A stretch of DNA of 64,000 bases. It comes from Crotalaria pallida. Lineage: Eukaryota; Streptophyta; Magnoliopsida; Fabales; Fabaceae. The position numbers and the translations under genes are program-made. Within the stretch, counting starts at the first letter, position 1. Each line of letters starts with the position of its first letter. This document shows positions 48,018 through 58,645 of the stretch, piece by piece. Location: NCBI GenBank assembly GCA_037953625.1, contig CM075651.1, positions 152,660,001-152,724,000 of the forward strand, written 5' to 3'. The notes under the pieces are model-generated. The model saw nothing but the letters and a program-made list of their open reading frames with translations. It did no database searches and was not told where the DNA came from.

Positions 48018-49855
48018 TTATGCTGCTTCATCTTCAACATCGGATAGGACAACCGAGTTTGGGTTGAACTCCTCATCCAGTTTCTCCACCAAAGAATTGG
48101 GCAGGCTCTCCTCAGACTGGTTTAAGTCGACTTCGAGCCCGTCCTTGTCATAGTTGACCATTTTCCCATCCTCTACCCCGAAACCAGCAGAGGCGCCGAT
48201 GTACCGTATTCGGTACCCTTGGTTCAGGTGCAGAATCTGCTCTATTGCGCTGGTAAAAACCTTACCCGCCGCCCTCTCAAGATTGAAATCCGCTTCACGT
48301 GCGGCTACTTTGTGTTTAAGAGCTTGAGCGGCTCTTCTCTTCAACAACGTTCTCGCCTTCTCCACCTCGACCAGCCCTTCTTGCCGACCAGCCTCCTTTG
48401 CATCCGCCGTTGCCCGGGTCAGGGCCTCCTCCTGACTCTTCCGAAGCTCCTCCAGCTTCCGACGGTGCTCCTCCTTTAACTCGGCCAACTTTTGCTCAGC
48501 AGAGTCTTTATTATCCCTCAGCTCCGCCACTTCCGCCGCTATATCAGATCGGGCCTTCTTCCTGGCCGGCGACACACCTTCCGCAATGTCATCGGCAACA
48601 TCGGCCAACACATTGAAAATATTCGTCGATCTTTTTAAGTGATAGGCCAACCCTTCGGCCATCTTCTTCCATTCGGCCCCCGACATCTTCACAAGTGACT
48701 CTTTAACTGAAGGCCTAGTAGTGGGAGTCGTCGGCCTTGGGGTACCGGCAGCTTGGACGTGCTTGGAACTTGGAGAGGGAGGCTGAGGAGGAGGCAAAGT
48801 AATGATCGCCGCAGGCGGAGTAGACTGCGGCAGAGCGGAGTCGGCTGACGTCGTCTCCGCAGTTGCGGCATCATTGGAAGTGCTCTCCGACTTCTTCCTC
48901 TTGCGATTCAGCGCAACCTTCAATGCTTTAGACGACATCGCTGACCAATATTCTTCTGCGAACAAAAAAAAAGAGACAAAGTCAAATCATAAAAAAAAAA
49001 AATAATTTTACAAGGCTATAAGTGCAAGGTTAGCTACCAATTTTGGCTAACACGTCATTGTCGGAACACTTCATAAAAACTCCAATATCAAGTTGGACTT
49101 TCCGAGCTTGATATTCATTTTGAAAATGATGGACTGTGGCGGCCTCGTCGGTATCAAGAGTCGCGCCCGACCACCGTTGTGGCGTACCGAGGTGGCGGTC
49201 GAAGAACTCCGGGGTCCACTCTAAGGGGAACCTCGGACCCGTCTCGTCCCGGAACCAAGGTCGGCCAGCACCCACGAATTTATACTTGAAAAATCTGGGC
49301 TTAAAGTGCTTCCACGATTCCGTAAACATTCCGAAAAGCCCACAGTGAGCTCGGGCTTTAGCCGATACCCAAAGTCGCCCAGTAACCCCGTCTTTGTTAT
49401 TGATGAACGGGTTGTACATCCACAAAAAGAGCCGGACTGTGCATACCAATCCCTTGGCTCGGCAATATTTTTGAAACGCCCTCAGGAACGACCAAGTGTT
49501 GGGATGAAGTTGCGAAGGAGCCAGTCCGAGCTCTTTCAGAACCCTCATCTCGAGGTCAGTAAACGGCAAAGTCACGCCGAGGTTGTGAATTAAATCGGCA
49601 TAAAAAAGAAAGAGTTGTCATCAGTCTTGGTGCAGATTCGGTCATTCGTCGAACAGGGAAGAACTTCGTAAGAAGTACCAGCGACGTCTCCCGAACAGGG
49701 TAGTATAACTCTCTTCACGTCGGAGAGTTTATCCTCGAAATCTAGATTAGACCGCACCCCCTTCGGCTCCACGTCGACCCATTGATATTGGTCGGCATCG
49801 GTGGGCGCAGGATACAGATCAGGTCGGCTGACACATCTCCTGGGCGGCATGGTAC
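48018..49855 (-). pseudogene. Antisense spliced frame of the retrotransposon (Transposase_28-like)
   Basis: Read on the minus strand, a frame starts at ATG 49850-49848 just after a good acceptor (CTCTTCCACAG|GTACC, exon from 49855). It continues through a GT-AG intron at 49037-48956 (82 bp) and stops at 48018, about 580 residues in all. The phase across that intron is correct. One break is visible: the A6 run at 49602-49607 shifts the frame by one. The middle part (LPFTDLEMRVLKELGLAPSQ, HPNTWSFLRAF) resembles the Pfam family 'putative gypsy type transposon' (PF04195). Downstream are a basic NRKRKK cluster, a proline/serine-rich linker and a long coiled coil (about 48200-48560). Some Tat-lineage elements carry an extra antisense gene here; its function is unknown. 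Confidence 0.65.
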
Positions 49856-50900
49856 CTGTGGAAGAGCAGGGGAGCTCGACGTTAGTCCTACGGGTTACAA
49901 AGAATAACCCCCCAGAAAACCCCATCGAAGTTGTTCCGAAGGGCGAGCACCTCCCCTCCACCACAGGTACCCCCCATTTGCACCCCCTTCACTCCCCCAT
50001 ATTTTAGAAATCGACATATCCCCTACCTCCATCAAACTCGACCCAGGCGTATGGCCAAACCCACTCTTTCCTCCGCTCCCAATCCCGAGAGTAGACCACC
50101 TCAACGGGATCAACCTCTAAAACCTATCCCTAATATTCCTCGTCGACCCCCAGGGAGGAGCAGGACGAGGAAGAGGAGCCGTCCTCTTCCTCGTTACTGC
50201 TACAGGATATGAGGATCACTACAGTCCATCCCCCAACCCGTTCCCTACTCATGATAAGCCCAATATATCCCCTTGATTTCTTGAAAAATGAAAACCACAA
50301 CCTTCCAACAAATCCTAAAACGCCCCAAACCCAGAAACATTGTAAGCCATCCTTTTCCAAGATTAATACGAAACCCAGCAAGCAGAAAAACCCCCCTAAA
50401 GAAACAGAGCCTTTAGAATCCTAAATCCTACCCAGACCAACCAGAACAAAGAAGAAGAAGAGGCAAAAAACAAAAGGAGAAAAGGAACAAGAGGATACCT
50501 TGGATATGCAACCGTGAAGAACGAATGAGGAGGAGAGTAAATTGCTGTCGTTCCTCTGCAAAGAAAGAAGGAAAGAGGAGTACGATCTCAGGAAGCAATC
50601 TCGAGGAAAGAGGGGAATGGAACGGGTGTAAGTGAAGGAAGATGCAGCCGTTTGGTGGAAAGAAGAAGTGGAATGGTTTTTCCAGGATAAGAGAAGAGGA
50701 ACCACCTTCCCTCCACTTTCGAAAGTTGGGCCAGGCCTAAAAGGCCCAACCCAGCATGCAGCCATATCAATTGGGACACGTGACATGCAGCAGTTGAAAT
50801 AGTGGACCTCGAGCAACGTCACAATAATGATGACGCTTCGTAGGTCGCAACTTCTGACACACGTCAGATCCAGTAAAAGCAAACGTCACATCGGTTCTGG
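49856..50900 (-). other. Probable leader and promoter region of the antisense frame
   Basis: On the minus strand this stretch has a pyrimidine-rich leader (about 50640-50500) ending near CATATCCAAG|GTATCC, a plausible donor at about 50499. That donor could join the acceptor at 49856, making a leader intron of about 640 bp. No TATA box was firmly placed. Two short minus-strand frames here look non-coding. Confidence 0.35.
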
Positions 50901-50997
50901 TGACTAGACAACTGTCAAACCTGCTCTGTCATAATGAAAGGACGTCAGAGACAGCTGGATCCAACGTATCGGCAACTCGTCGTCCGAACTCCCTAGA

Positions 50998-51159
50998 ACC
51001 TCGGAACAAGGCTCAGATAGCCTTGACCGAGCTGGGGGGCTTATGTGGTGAACTCGGCCCTTATGAGGTGGATTTGGGAAAAGGACCTAACCCAGTACCT
51101 CGGAACAAGGCTTAGATAGCCTTGACCGAGCTGGGGGGCTTATGTGGTGGACTCGGCCT
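50998..51159 (+). repeat. Duplicated polypurine tract and LTR start
   Basis: A unit of about 62 bp (ACCTCGGAACAAGGCT, then CCTTGACCGAGCTGGGGGGC, TTATGTGGTG, ACTCGGCC) occurs at 50998-51059 and again at 51097-51159. The second copy runs into the 3' LTR proper (51143). Each copy contains the G-run polypurine tract and the first bases of the LTR. Confidence 0.85.
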
Positions 51160-51713
51160 AGCCGAGGTCCTTAGACTACCTCGCCAAAGTCCTAAGGACC
51201 CTTCAGGAAGCCTTCGGAGCGCTTGGCCGAGCTCAATGCTCAACGGCCGAACAGACGCCAGATACAGGCCGACCTCGTGTTCCTGCTCAGGTCCGACGTC
51301 TAGGTCCGACACCATCCCAAGTCCGACACCTAGACACGATGACGTCCTCCTTCCTTATCCACAAGGACAGCTCACTACCTTATCCACAAGGACAGCTCAC
51401 TACCTTATCCACAAGGACACAAGGACAGTCTACCCACTGCTAGCTCAGTACAGGCTGGCCCTACTTGGGCCTAAAGCAAGCCCATTAGGGCAACCAGCTC
51501 CCCCCTATAAGTAGCTCCGTACTACATGGGGCTCAGGTACGTCCTCTAACCCTAATTGCCATCCTCACACACCAGTGATTAGGGTTGCTTCTTGGCTCTT
51601 TTCCTTAGCCACCTGAGGACTTCCCCCAAACATCACATATCAACCCTAGACAGAGGCTCCTTCGAAGGACATCTCCTGTACCCTTGGAGGTCCTCACCGT
51701 CTAGGACATCACA
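51143..51713 (+). repeat. 3' LTR (571 bp)
   Basis: TGTGGTGGACTCGG to GTCTAGGACATCACA. Nearly identical to the 5' LTR but with three rather than four 25-bp units. Preceded by the purine tract GGGGGGCTTA (51133-51142) and followed by the CCTTT target duplication. Confidence 0.95.
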
Positions 51714-52096
51714 CCTTTATGGGCTTTTTATTTATTTATTTTTAAAATTTAATCAATTAAAAAATATTCTATGTGTTTTCTTTTTTACCGATATGAAGTG
51801 ATTTTTATAATTTGGATTTATTTTTTTTTACTCTGTGTTCTTAAAAAACTGTACTGAGTAAAACTGTATTCAAAATTTACATATTCTAATAAACTTGTAT
51901 ATGAACTTGTGTTAAAAAATATTCTGAATAAATATGTATTAAAAAAATTTAAAAAGCAAAAATAAAATTTTCACATGCACCGGTGCATGTTATCTATTAA
52001 CATGCACCGGAGCCTCCCCCTTGTTTTCTATCTCTAAACATAATGTCATGGTTCAAAATTAGGTTATTGCACTTTCTTTCCCCTTAAAAAAATGTT

Positions 52097-52513
52097 GGGA
52101 GTTACTATCATGCAATCTAAAATTGAATGGTTGCTATGCAACCTTTTCTTAAACCTAGTTAAAATTAGGTTTTTGCAATTTAGTCCAACATAAAAAGTAA
52201 ATTAAAAATTTAGTCTTTTGTACCTATAGACAAATTATAACTTTTAATTTAAAAAAAAATTAAAAGTAGTTAAAATTAGTCACTTGTGTAAAAAGGCTTA
52301 ATGCAAGTGACTAAATTTAAAATTAAAAGTTATAATTTGTCTATAAGTACAAAGGACTAAATTTTTAATTTACTTTTTTATGTTGGACTAAATTGCAAAA
52401 AACTAATTTTAACTACTTCAAATAATGACATGACATAGGTGACAACTTCTTATTGGTTTAAGAAAAGGTTGCATAGCAACCATCCAATTTTAGATTGCAT
52501 GATAGAAATACCC
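52097..52513. mobile_element. MULE-type MITE (family C), 417 bp
   Basis: Arms of about 60 bp: GGGAGTTACTATCATGCAATC at the left, mirrored by GATTGCATGATAGAAATACCC at the right, almost perfect over the inner part (TTGCTATGCAACCTTTTC). A perfect 9-bp target duplication AAAAATGTT flanks it (52088-52096 and 52514-52522). The interior is itself largely palindromic. Confidence 0.9.
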
Positions 52514-53231
52514 AAAAATGTTTACCCATAGAAAAAGTACATAACTAATAGAATATAGAATAGAAAAATACAAACAAAAAATTCTTTTTTAAAAAAAAAT
52601 AACAAACAAAAGAATTTTTACAATGAAAAATGATACTTCCATACTTCTTTTTGAAATGTAGAGAGAAGAGATATAGGGAAAAAAAAGGAGAAAAGTAATA
52701 GTTGATGTGGACTTATTTGTAAATGGACTTATTTTCTTTTTGAATGGACTTATTTTCTTAAAATTTATATATTCTTATTTTATTATCAGAATCACTTTGA
52801 CGAAGTGCATTGTGCATTGGCTTTTTTTTTTTTTTTTTGATAATATATTGTGCATTGGCTTTATTAGTAACTTCTTTTTTATGCACACCAAATTTATTTT
52901 GGATACCATCCAACTAATCCTGGCCTATTCAAGTTTCACCATTCTTATATTTTTTTCACAGGTCTACTCAAATACAGGATACGGTTTCAAGAGTATGAAC
53001 CACTCATCCGATTTAAAAAAAAAAAAAAACCTAATTATTTTCTTTGAATAATAAAGATGTATATTTGTGGCATGCTTAACTTTGCATATCTTAAAGGACT
53101 TGTATGTATGTATCGCATGGGCCTTTGAGTAAAAGAAAATAACATTTATAGATGAATTGAATAAATGAAGTCATAAAATAAGTAATAAAATGAGATAGTG
53201 GGGTTTTGGCGACTTTGGAGTTTAGAGGGGT
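52514..53231. other. Intergenic, upstream of MYB gene
   Basis: No gene. Contains poly-T (about 52823) and poly-A (about 53016) runs. The MYB promoter presumably occupies the last few hundred bases. Confidence 0.4.
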
Positions 53232-53312
53232 TTGATTTATATAAATAAGTAGGTGGTGGTGGTCTATCCTACCTTGTCATGAGCATATTCTCAAACACTC
53301 TTAACAACCTTA

Positions 53313-53348
<36 letters not shown>

Positions 53349-53432
53349 CAATTTCTACTTGAACCCTTAAGTGTTGAGGATCTTATATTTAACTAGGCTT
53401 TGTGACATTTGTGTTCTCATTAAAAAAAAAAA
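53232..53432 (+). promoter_or_regulatory. MYB gene core promoter and 5' UTR
   Basis: A TATA box TTTATATAAATA lies at about 53236-53247. Transcription would start about 30 bases further, giving a leader of roughly 160 nt that contains a (CT)n tract (about 53317-53344) and an A11 run right before the ATG. Inferred from sequence only. Confidence 0.55.
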
Positions 53433-55889
53433 ATGGGAAGGCAACCTTGCTGTGACAAAGTTGGGTTGAAGAAGGGGCCATGGACTGCTGATGAGGACAA
53501 GAAGCTCATCAACTTCATCCTCACCAATGGCCAATGTTGTTGGAGAGCTGTCCCTAAGCTTGCAGGTTTCCTTTCATTATTGCTCCTTATGTTATTGGCT
53601 TATACCATTTCTTAAGTAAACACTAAATAGTCCTTAATGAATGGAGCTTAAATGCTTGAGTTTCATGCTTATTTTTTCAATTTGACTATCAAAATATTTC
53701 ATCAGGTTTAAGAAAATATTGTATAAAGGTCCATATGTTTTGGTCTTTCTTCATAATGCTTGGTTTCCTTTGTCCTGTTCTTTTGTTTTCCATTATATTC
53801 CAATTCTTAGACAAGGAAAGCAAGCACTCCAAATTGACATATTCTTTTCAACTTTTAAAATAAGTGTTTAAATTTTAAAATATGCTTAAGCATTTTAATT
53901 ACAAGGAAGCAACATATACCAGAGTTTGCATATGTTTTTTCTTCTTGTTCATTTGAATTGCTCTGAAGAAATCATCACTTCAGTGAATTTGTATTTAACA
54001 GTTTGGTTATGAATCCATGCAGGTCTGTTAAGGTGTGGGAAAAGTTGCAGGCTGAGGTGGATAAATTATCTGAGGCCAGACTTAAAGAGAGGCCTACTAT
54101 CAGAATTTGAAGAGAAAATGGTCATTGATCTCCATGCTCAACTTGGCAACAGGTTCTTTCTCCACCCACCGTTTTCCCCTGTTTCCCCTGTTCTGCATGC
54201 TTTGATGATATTTAATAATGATTAAACTATGCAATTGGTCTACTGCTCTTTTGAAATATTAGACTAGGTTTATCTCAGCAATGATTGAAACCAAAGTAAA
54301 AGATAACTTAATTAATGACAAAACCATTAAATTAAATCTGTTATTTCTTTTAGACATGCCTATCATGTTGTACTTTGTTTATTCTTTGAGGATGGAAGAA
54401 AGGGGAATTTGGGCCACCATCGCAATTGAGACCACAATGTAAACATTTTGAAGTTTCCAAAATCATATGGTTAGGCCAATTGCAGTTGGTGAGTCGCGCC
54501 GGTCACGTTTTCTAGTAACACTATCTAGCGTAAAGATTTTAGAATATTTCTACCATGCAACCAAATTTTGGATGGTTGCACAACAATCTCCTGAATAAAC
54601 CAATGGTTGATTGACACGTCAGCTAATGAAGTTTTAAATAACTGTCATGTCAGCTCATATTAATTGATTTGTCAAATAATCATTGGTCCACTAACCATCC
54701 AAAATTTGGTTGCATGGAAGGATCTAAATAGCGTAATTTAAAATTTTAATTCCATGGCTCACACCTGTCAGGAGAAGAAGAAGGCGTATATAAATTGGAT
54801 AATGAATCTTTTTATCTGTTTTTTGTCAAATTTTTTAAGAAAAAAGAAAAGGAACTTCTTATGATTGCACTTAAAGTTGACTGCAAATGGACATTTCTTA
54901 AATATAGAAAAGTAAAAGTAAACAGAGGCTATATTTGTCTTGTGACCAATTTTTCTCATTTCTTAACTTCCATGACATTATAGGATGTACCTTTCTAGTG
55001 GCTATAAAGTCATTCTTCCTTTTAAGTAATCCCAGCATCCCGCATGAACCTTACGAGGGAATCTTCCCTTCCTCATTATTCTCTATTATTAGAATTATAT
55101 TATTATTACTAATTACTAATTAGTTGTGGCTTTTTTTGTCCTCTTACTTTAAAAAAAAAAAAAAAATTCTTATACAGATGGTCCAAGATTGCTTCTCATC
55201 TCCCTGGAAGAACTGATAATGAGATAAAAAACCATTGGAATACACACATCAAGAAAAAGCTCAAGAAAATGGGCATTGATCCTGCCACCCACAAACCACT
55301 CTCTAATGAAGCTATTGAGCAAAACCAAAATCAAACTAAACAACAACTAAACCAATCACAACCACTAGAAGAAAACAACCAAAACCAACAACCACTGCAA
55401 GTTGACTTTGACCCTAACTTTGAACCTGAAAATGATCAGATTAAGGAGCCAGAGAAGCCGGAGACTTCACTTGAGTCATCAACCATAACTAAAGAAAACG
55501 ACAACATTATAACAACAACCTTGTTTGACACAATGGATGATGTAATGAATGGATTTTGCACTGATGAGGTTCCAATAATTGAACCACATGAGATTCTAGT
55601 TCCATGTGTTCCTTCCTCTTCATCAACCTCAACATCTAGTTCTTCAAATTCAACCAACTTCCTTGAAGACCTTCAGCTCCCTGATTTTGAGTGGTCTTGT
55701 AATGACAATGATAATAATGTTACCAATAACAATGATGCCAACAATAACAGCATTATGGCCTTATGGGATGACAATGATGATTTTATTAGCAGTTTGAATA
55801 TGCTGATTAATGGTGATGATGATGATGGTGATGGAAAGTACCCAAGAATGGCCATGGATTCAGAATCTTGGGCATATGGGTTGTTTTGA
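53433..55889 (+). CDS. R2R3-MYB transcription factor, MYB20/MYB43-like (three exons)
   Basis: Exons 53433-53565, 54023-54152 and 55178-55889, all GT-AG with matching phase, encode 324 residues. The start MGRQPCCDKVGLKKGPW is the classic R2R3-MYB N-terminus. R2 carries tryptophans at 17, 37 and 57; R3 has F73, W89 and W108. LPGRTDNEIKNHWNTHIKKKL (96-116) closes the domain. The variant LLSEFEEKMVIDLHAQLGNR followed by WSKIASHLPGR is typical of Arabidopsis MYB20/MYB43, regulators of lignin/phenylalanine biosynthesis and secondary walls. The C-terminus is Q/N-rich, then serine-rich and acidic (DFEWSCNDND), a likely activation region, ending SESWAYGLF. Intron positions are the conserved ones for the family. 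Intron 2 holds a MITE. Assignment among MYB20, 43, 42 and 85 is by eye. Confidence 0.93.
54534..54728. mobile_element. MITE in intron 2 of the MYB gene
   Basis: Inverted arms CCATGCAACCAAATTTTGG and CCAAAATTTGGTTGCATGG (54553-54577 and 54693-54717). An 8-bp direct repeat TAGCGTAA flanks the element (54526-54533 and 54729-54736). Related to the element at 62047-62268. Does not touch splice sites. Confidence 0.75.
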
Positions 55890-57030
55890 TTTGAATTTTC
55901 TCCCAATTCCTTCTCTGGTTTACTTGTAATTTACTTATAAGTTTTTACAAAAAAAGTAAAAACAGTGAATGATTAATTAGGAAGCAAACAAGTCTTGTTT
56001 AGGATTATCCACTTTTTTCTCTTCCAACTTTTCAACTTACGTAAAAAAATATGTATATGTATATATTTATGATAATGGAAATATGTTGTGTTGTCTTATT
56101 TTGTTGGAGTCACTTTTTTGACAGAATTGTTGAGGTCATAGTTGTTACTTGTCAATTGTTACTTGGTTATGTAGGAAGCTTCAAATTCCTTTATTTTTTT
56201 ACCTTATCAACCTAAGAAAAGCTTTGGATAAATAAAAGATGTTTTTTTAGGACCGTTATAAATATTTTGAAGATTTTGTAAAAAATAAATAATTAGGTAT
56301 TTTTATGATCTGTGACAATCATAGGTAATTGATTTTTTCTCATGAACTCTCAGGTAATTGAGTTATTTATTACAGATCTTTGATCAATGAAAAAAATTTA
56401 AATACTAAAATGGTTCTTATAAATTTTGATTTCTTTGATTTTAGCTTTTATATTTTTTTTTTTTACTTTTATATTTCGTTTTTGTTTTGATTCCAGATGA
56501 CAAATATAAATTGAAAATGTTGACATAGCTTAATAGAGAATGAATAGGACCAAAACCAAAACGAAATGTAAAAGTAGGAATCAAAACGAAATCTAAAAGT
56601 AACATTTTGTATTCATACTTACCATCAAAGATCAAAGCAAAATGAAATGTAAAGGCATGAAAAAAATATAAGTACTAATTTTGAAAAATTCAACATTTAT
56701 AAAGGTCATATTGATAATTTTTTTACTAAAAATTAAATAGTTTTAGTAAAAAACAATTTAAAAAAATTATGATCTCACACTTCTGCACATGTTAAGTTCG
56801 TGATTTTTTTATTCCATAGGTTAATTCGTGACTTTTGCACATGTGATAGGACAAAAAGCTTAAACTTATAACATCATAAAAATTTCTGAATCTATTCACT
56901 ATGGGTCCGGTCTTTGACAAATGGCTGGTTCATTAAACAATCTCCCCATGAGCTGAGGTTGGTGTTTAAGACATTTGTCATTCTTTATTGGGAAAAAAAA
57001 GTTACACATGTCTTATATTTTACGAAAATA

Positions 57031-57075
<45 letters not shown>

Positions 57076-57357
57076 TTAATATATAGTGTAATAGGTTTTG
57101 TAATCAGAAAACTTATACATAATTAGCTTTCAAATCTATGTATAGCAATAATATAATTTTTTCTTATATAATCTTTATATTTTTACAACCTTTTCCTTTT
57201 ATATTCTCGTTTATGCATCATTTTTCTTTCAAATCTTTCTTCTCTTTATATCACACCATCAATCATTTTCATGTCTTCTTTTCCTATCTCCTTTAGTAAA
57301 AGTCTTACATTTCGAAATGATATAAGAAACTATCATTTTTCTTTCATATATTACTAA
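55890..57357. other. MYB 3' flank and intergenic
   Basis: Starts with the MYB 3' UTR. The stretch about 56400-56712 is an imperfect inverted repeat (TTCTTATAAATTTTGATTTC and its loose mirror near 56700) and probably an old MITE. (AT)n at about 57039-57071. No further gene. Confidence 0.4.
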
Positions 57358-57927
57358 GGGTGTTTAAATCCAAACCGATTTTAAAAATCGCAAACCGATA
57401 AAAAAAACCGATTAAGACCTCTTTTTCTTGAACTCTTTTGGATTTGTTTTTTGAAAAATTACTTGTATCTTATCGAATTTCTGATATATTTAAAAAAAAA
57501 ACTGAATTAAACCAAACCACACATGTTACATTCACATATTATTACATGTTGAAATAATACATTTATGATATTTATCATATATTATAATTTTGTTGTATGT
57601 TAATTTTTTGGATTTTTTATTATATTCCTTTCATTTATAATTATTACCTTTATGATATGATAATTAATCATATTAATTATTTTTTATTTATTTTGTCTAA
57701 AATATAAATATGATATGCTATCAAATGACACTATTTGAGTAGCATAAACGTAAATAAACAAACAACCAAAATCAAACCAAACTGAAACCACAAATAATGT
57801 TTGGATTAAATTTGATCAGTTTTGACACTTGAATCAAATTGAATAGAACCAAACCACAAATAATTTTTATATTTGGATTAATCAATTTTTTACCTCAAAA
57901 TCGATCCAAATCAAATCACAAACACCC
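57358..57927. mobile_element. Possible hAT-like inverted-repeat element
   Basis: Ends GGGTGTTTAAATCCAAACCG and (reverse complement) GGGTGTTTGTGATTTGATTTGG are similar. The interior is rich in AACCAAA-type repeats (57770-57890). No matching target duplication was found, so the classification is tentative. Confidence 0.45.
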
Positions 57928-58072
57928 TACATATTAGCATGGGGTGTTCGTTGGATGCACGCATGTTGTCTGTGGAGCTGCAGATCGAAGCAACCTTAAT
58001 CTATTTGCAGAATTGGAGAAGGAAAAGGAAGAGGACACAAGAAAGAAATTAGCAACCATTAAATTTAATTAA

Positions 58073-58645
58073 GGAAATTTTTAAAATGCAATCAAAAATT
58101 GAATGGTTGTTATGCAATCCATTCTTAAACCAATAAAATATTGTCACCTAAGACATGTATGTCACATCGTTACTTAAATTAGTCAAAATTAAGTTTTGCA
58201 ATTTAGTCCAACATAAAAACCAAATTATTGTAATTTAGTCATTTTGTACTTTTAGACAAATTATAAATTTTAATTTTTTTTATATATATATAAAAAAAAT
58301 TCTTAAACCCAGAACTCATCTTCACTTCTCAAAACCCACCGTCACCGCCACCGCCGCTTGCGCCGGCGCCACCGCCACCGCCGCCATTCCCTTTCCTTCC
58401 CTGCTTCCTTCGCTCATCTCCCTTCTCCGTAGCCAGATCCACCATCATCATCATCAATTTCTCTAAAAGTACAAAAGGACTAAATTACAATAATCTAGTT
58501 TTTATGTTGGACTAAATTGCAAAACTTAATTTTGACTAATTTAAGTAACGATGTGGCATACATGTCTTAGGTGACAATATTTTATTGGTTTAACAATGGG
58601 TTGCATAGCAACCATTCAATTTTTGATTGCAGGGTAGTAACACCC
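58073..58645. mobile_element. MULE-type MITE (family C) with C-rich insert, 573 bp
   Basis: A perfect 9-bp target duplication TTTAATTAA flanks it (58064-58072 and 58646-58654). The arms share the family sequence of 52097-52513 (ATGCAATCAAAAATTGAATGG and its mirror). The segment at about 58299-58468 has no counterpart in the sister element and is C-rich with CCGCCACCGCC repeats, unlike its AT-rich surroundings. Confidence 0.85.
58299..58468. other. Possible captured gene fragment
   Basis: Lies inside the MULE MITE. C-rich on the plus strand (ACCGTCACCGCCACCGCC, CTTTCCTTCCCTGCTTCC, CATCATCATCATCAATTTC), resembling the 5' UTR/first exon of a plant gene. The element's own inner inverted repeat is missing on the right of the insert. 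Source gene unknown. Confidence 0.5.

Larger units (their letters stand above)
42086..51713 (+). mobile_element. Ty3/gypsy LTR retrotransposon, Tat/Ogre-like, decayed
   Basis: A 9.6-kb element flanked by a perfect 5-bp duplication CCTTT (42081-42085 and 51714-51718). In order: 5' LTR, primer-binding site, gag remnant, protease, reverse transcriptase with RNase H, a second RNase H, integrase, a 3' region with an antisense frame, a purine tract and the 3' LTR. The second RNase H domain and the extra 3' frame are features of the Tat lineage. The LTRs differ at about 14 substitutions by hand count plus one repeat-copy difference, so insertion was recent. Pol is non-functional. Confidence 0.92.
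42030..52019. mobile_element. MULE-type MITE split by an LTR retrotransposon
   Basis: The left arm begins at 42030 (GGGGGAGGCTCCGGTGCATG) and is mirrored perfectly for about 35 bp by the right arm, which ends GGAGCCTCCCC at about 52019. Flanks CTTGTTTTT (42021-42029) and CTTGTTTTC (52020-52028) agree at 8 of 9 positions, fitting a Mutator-type duplication. The original element would be about 360 bp; the rest is the retrotransposon at 42086-51713. Confidence 0.75.

Noticed and set aside
50421..50882. 153-codon minus-strand frame near the 3' LTR
   Set aside because: No recognisable domain; better explained as leader/promoter of the antisense frame.
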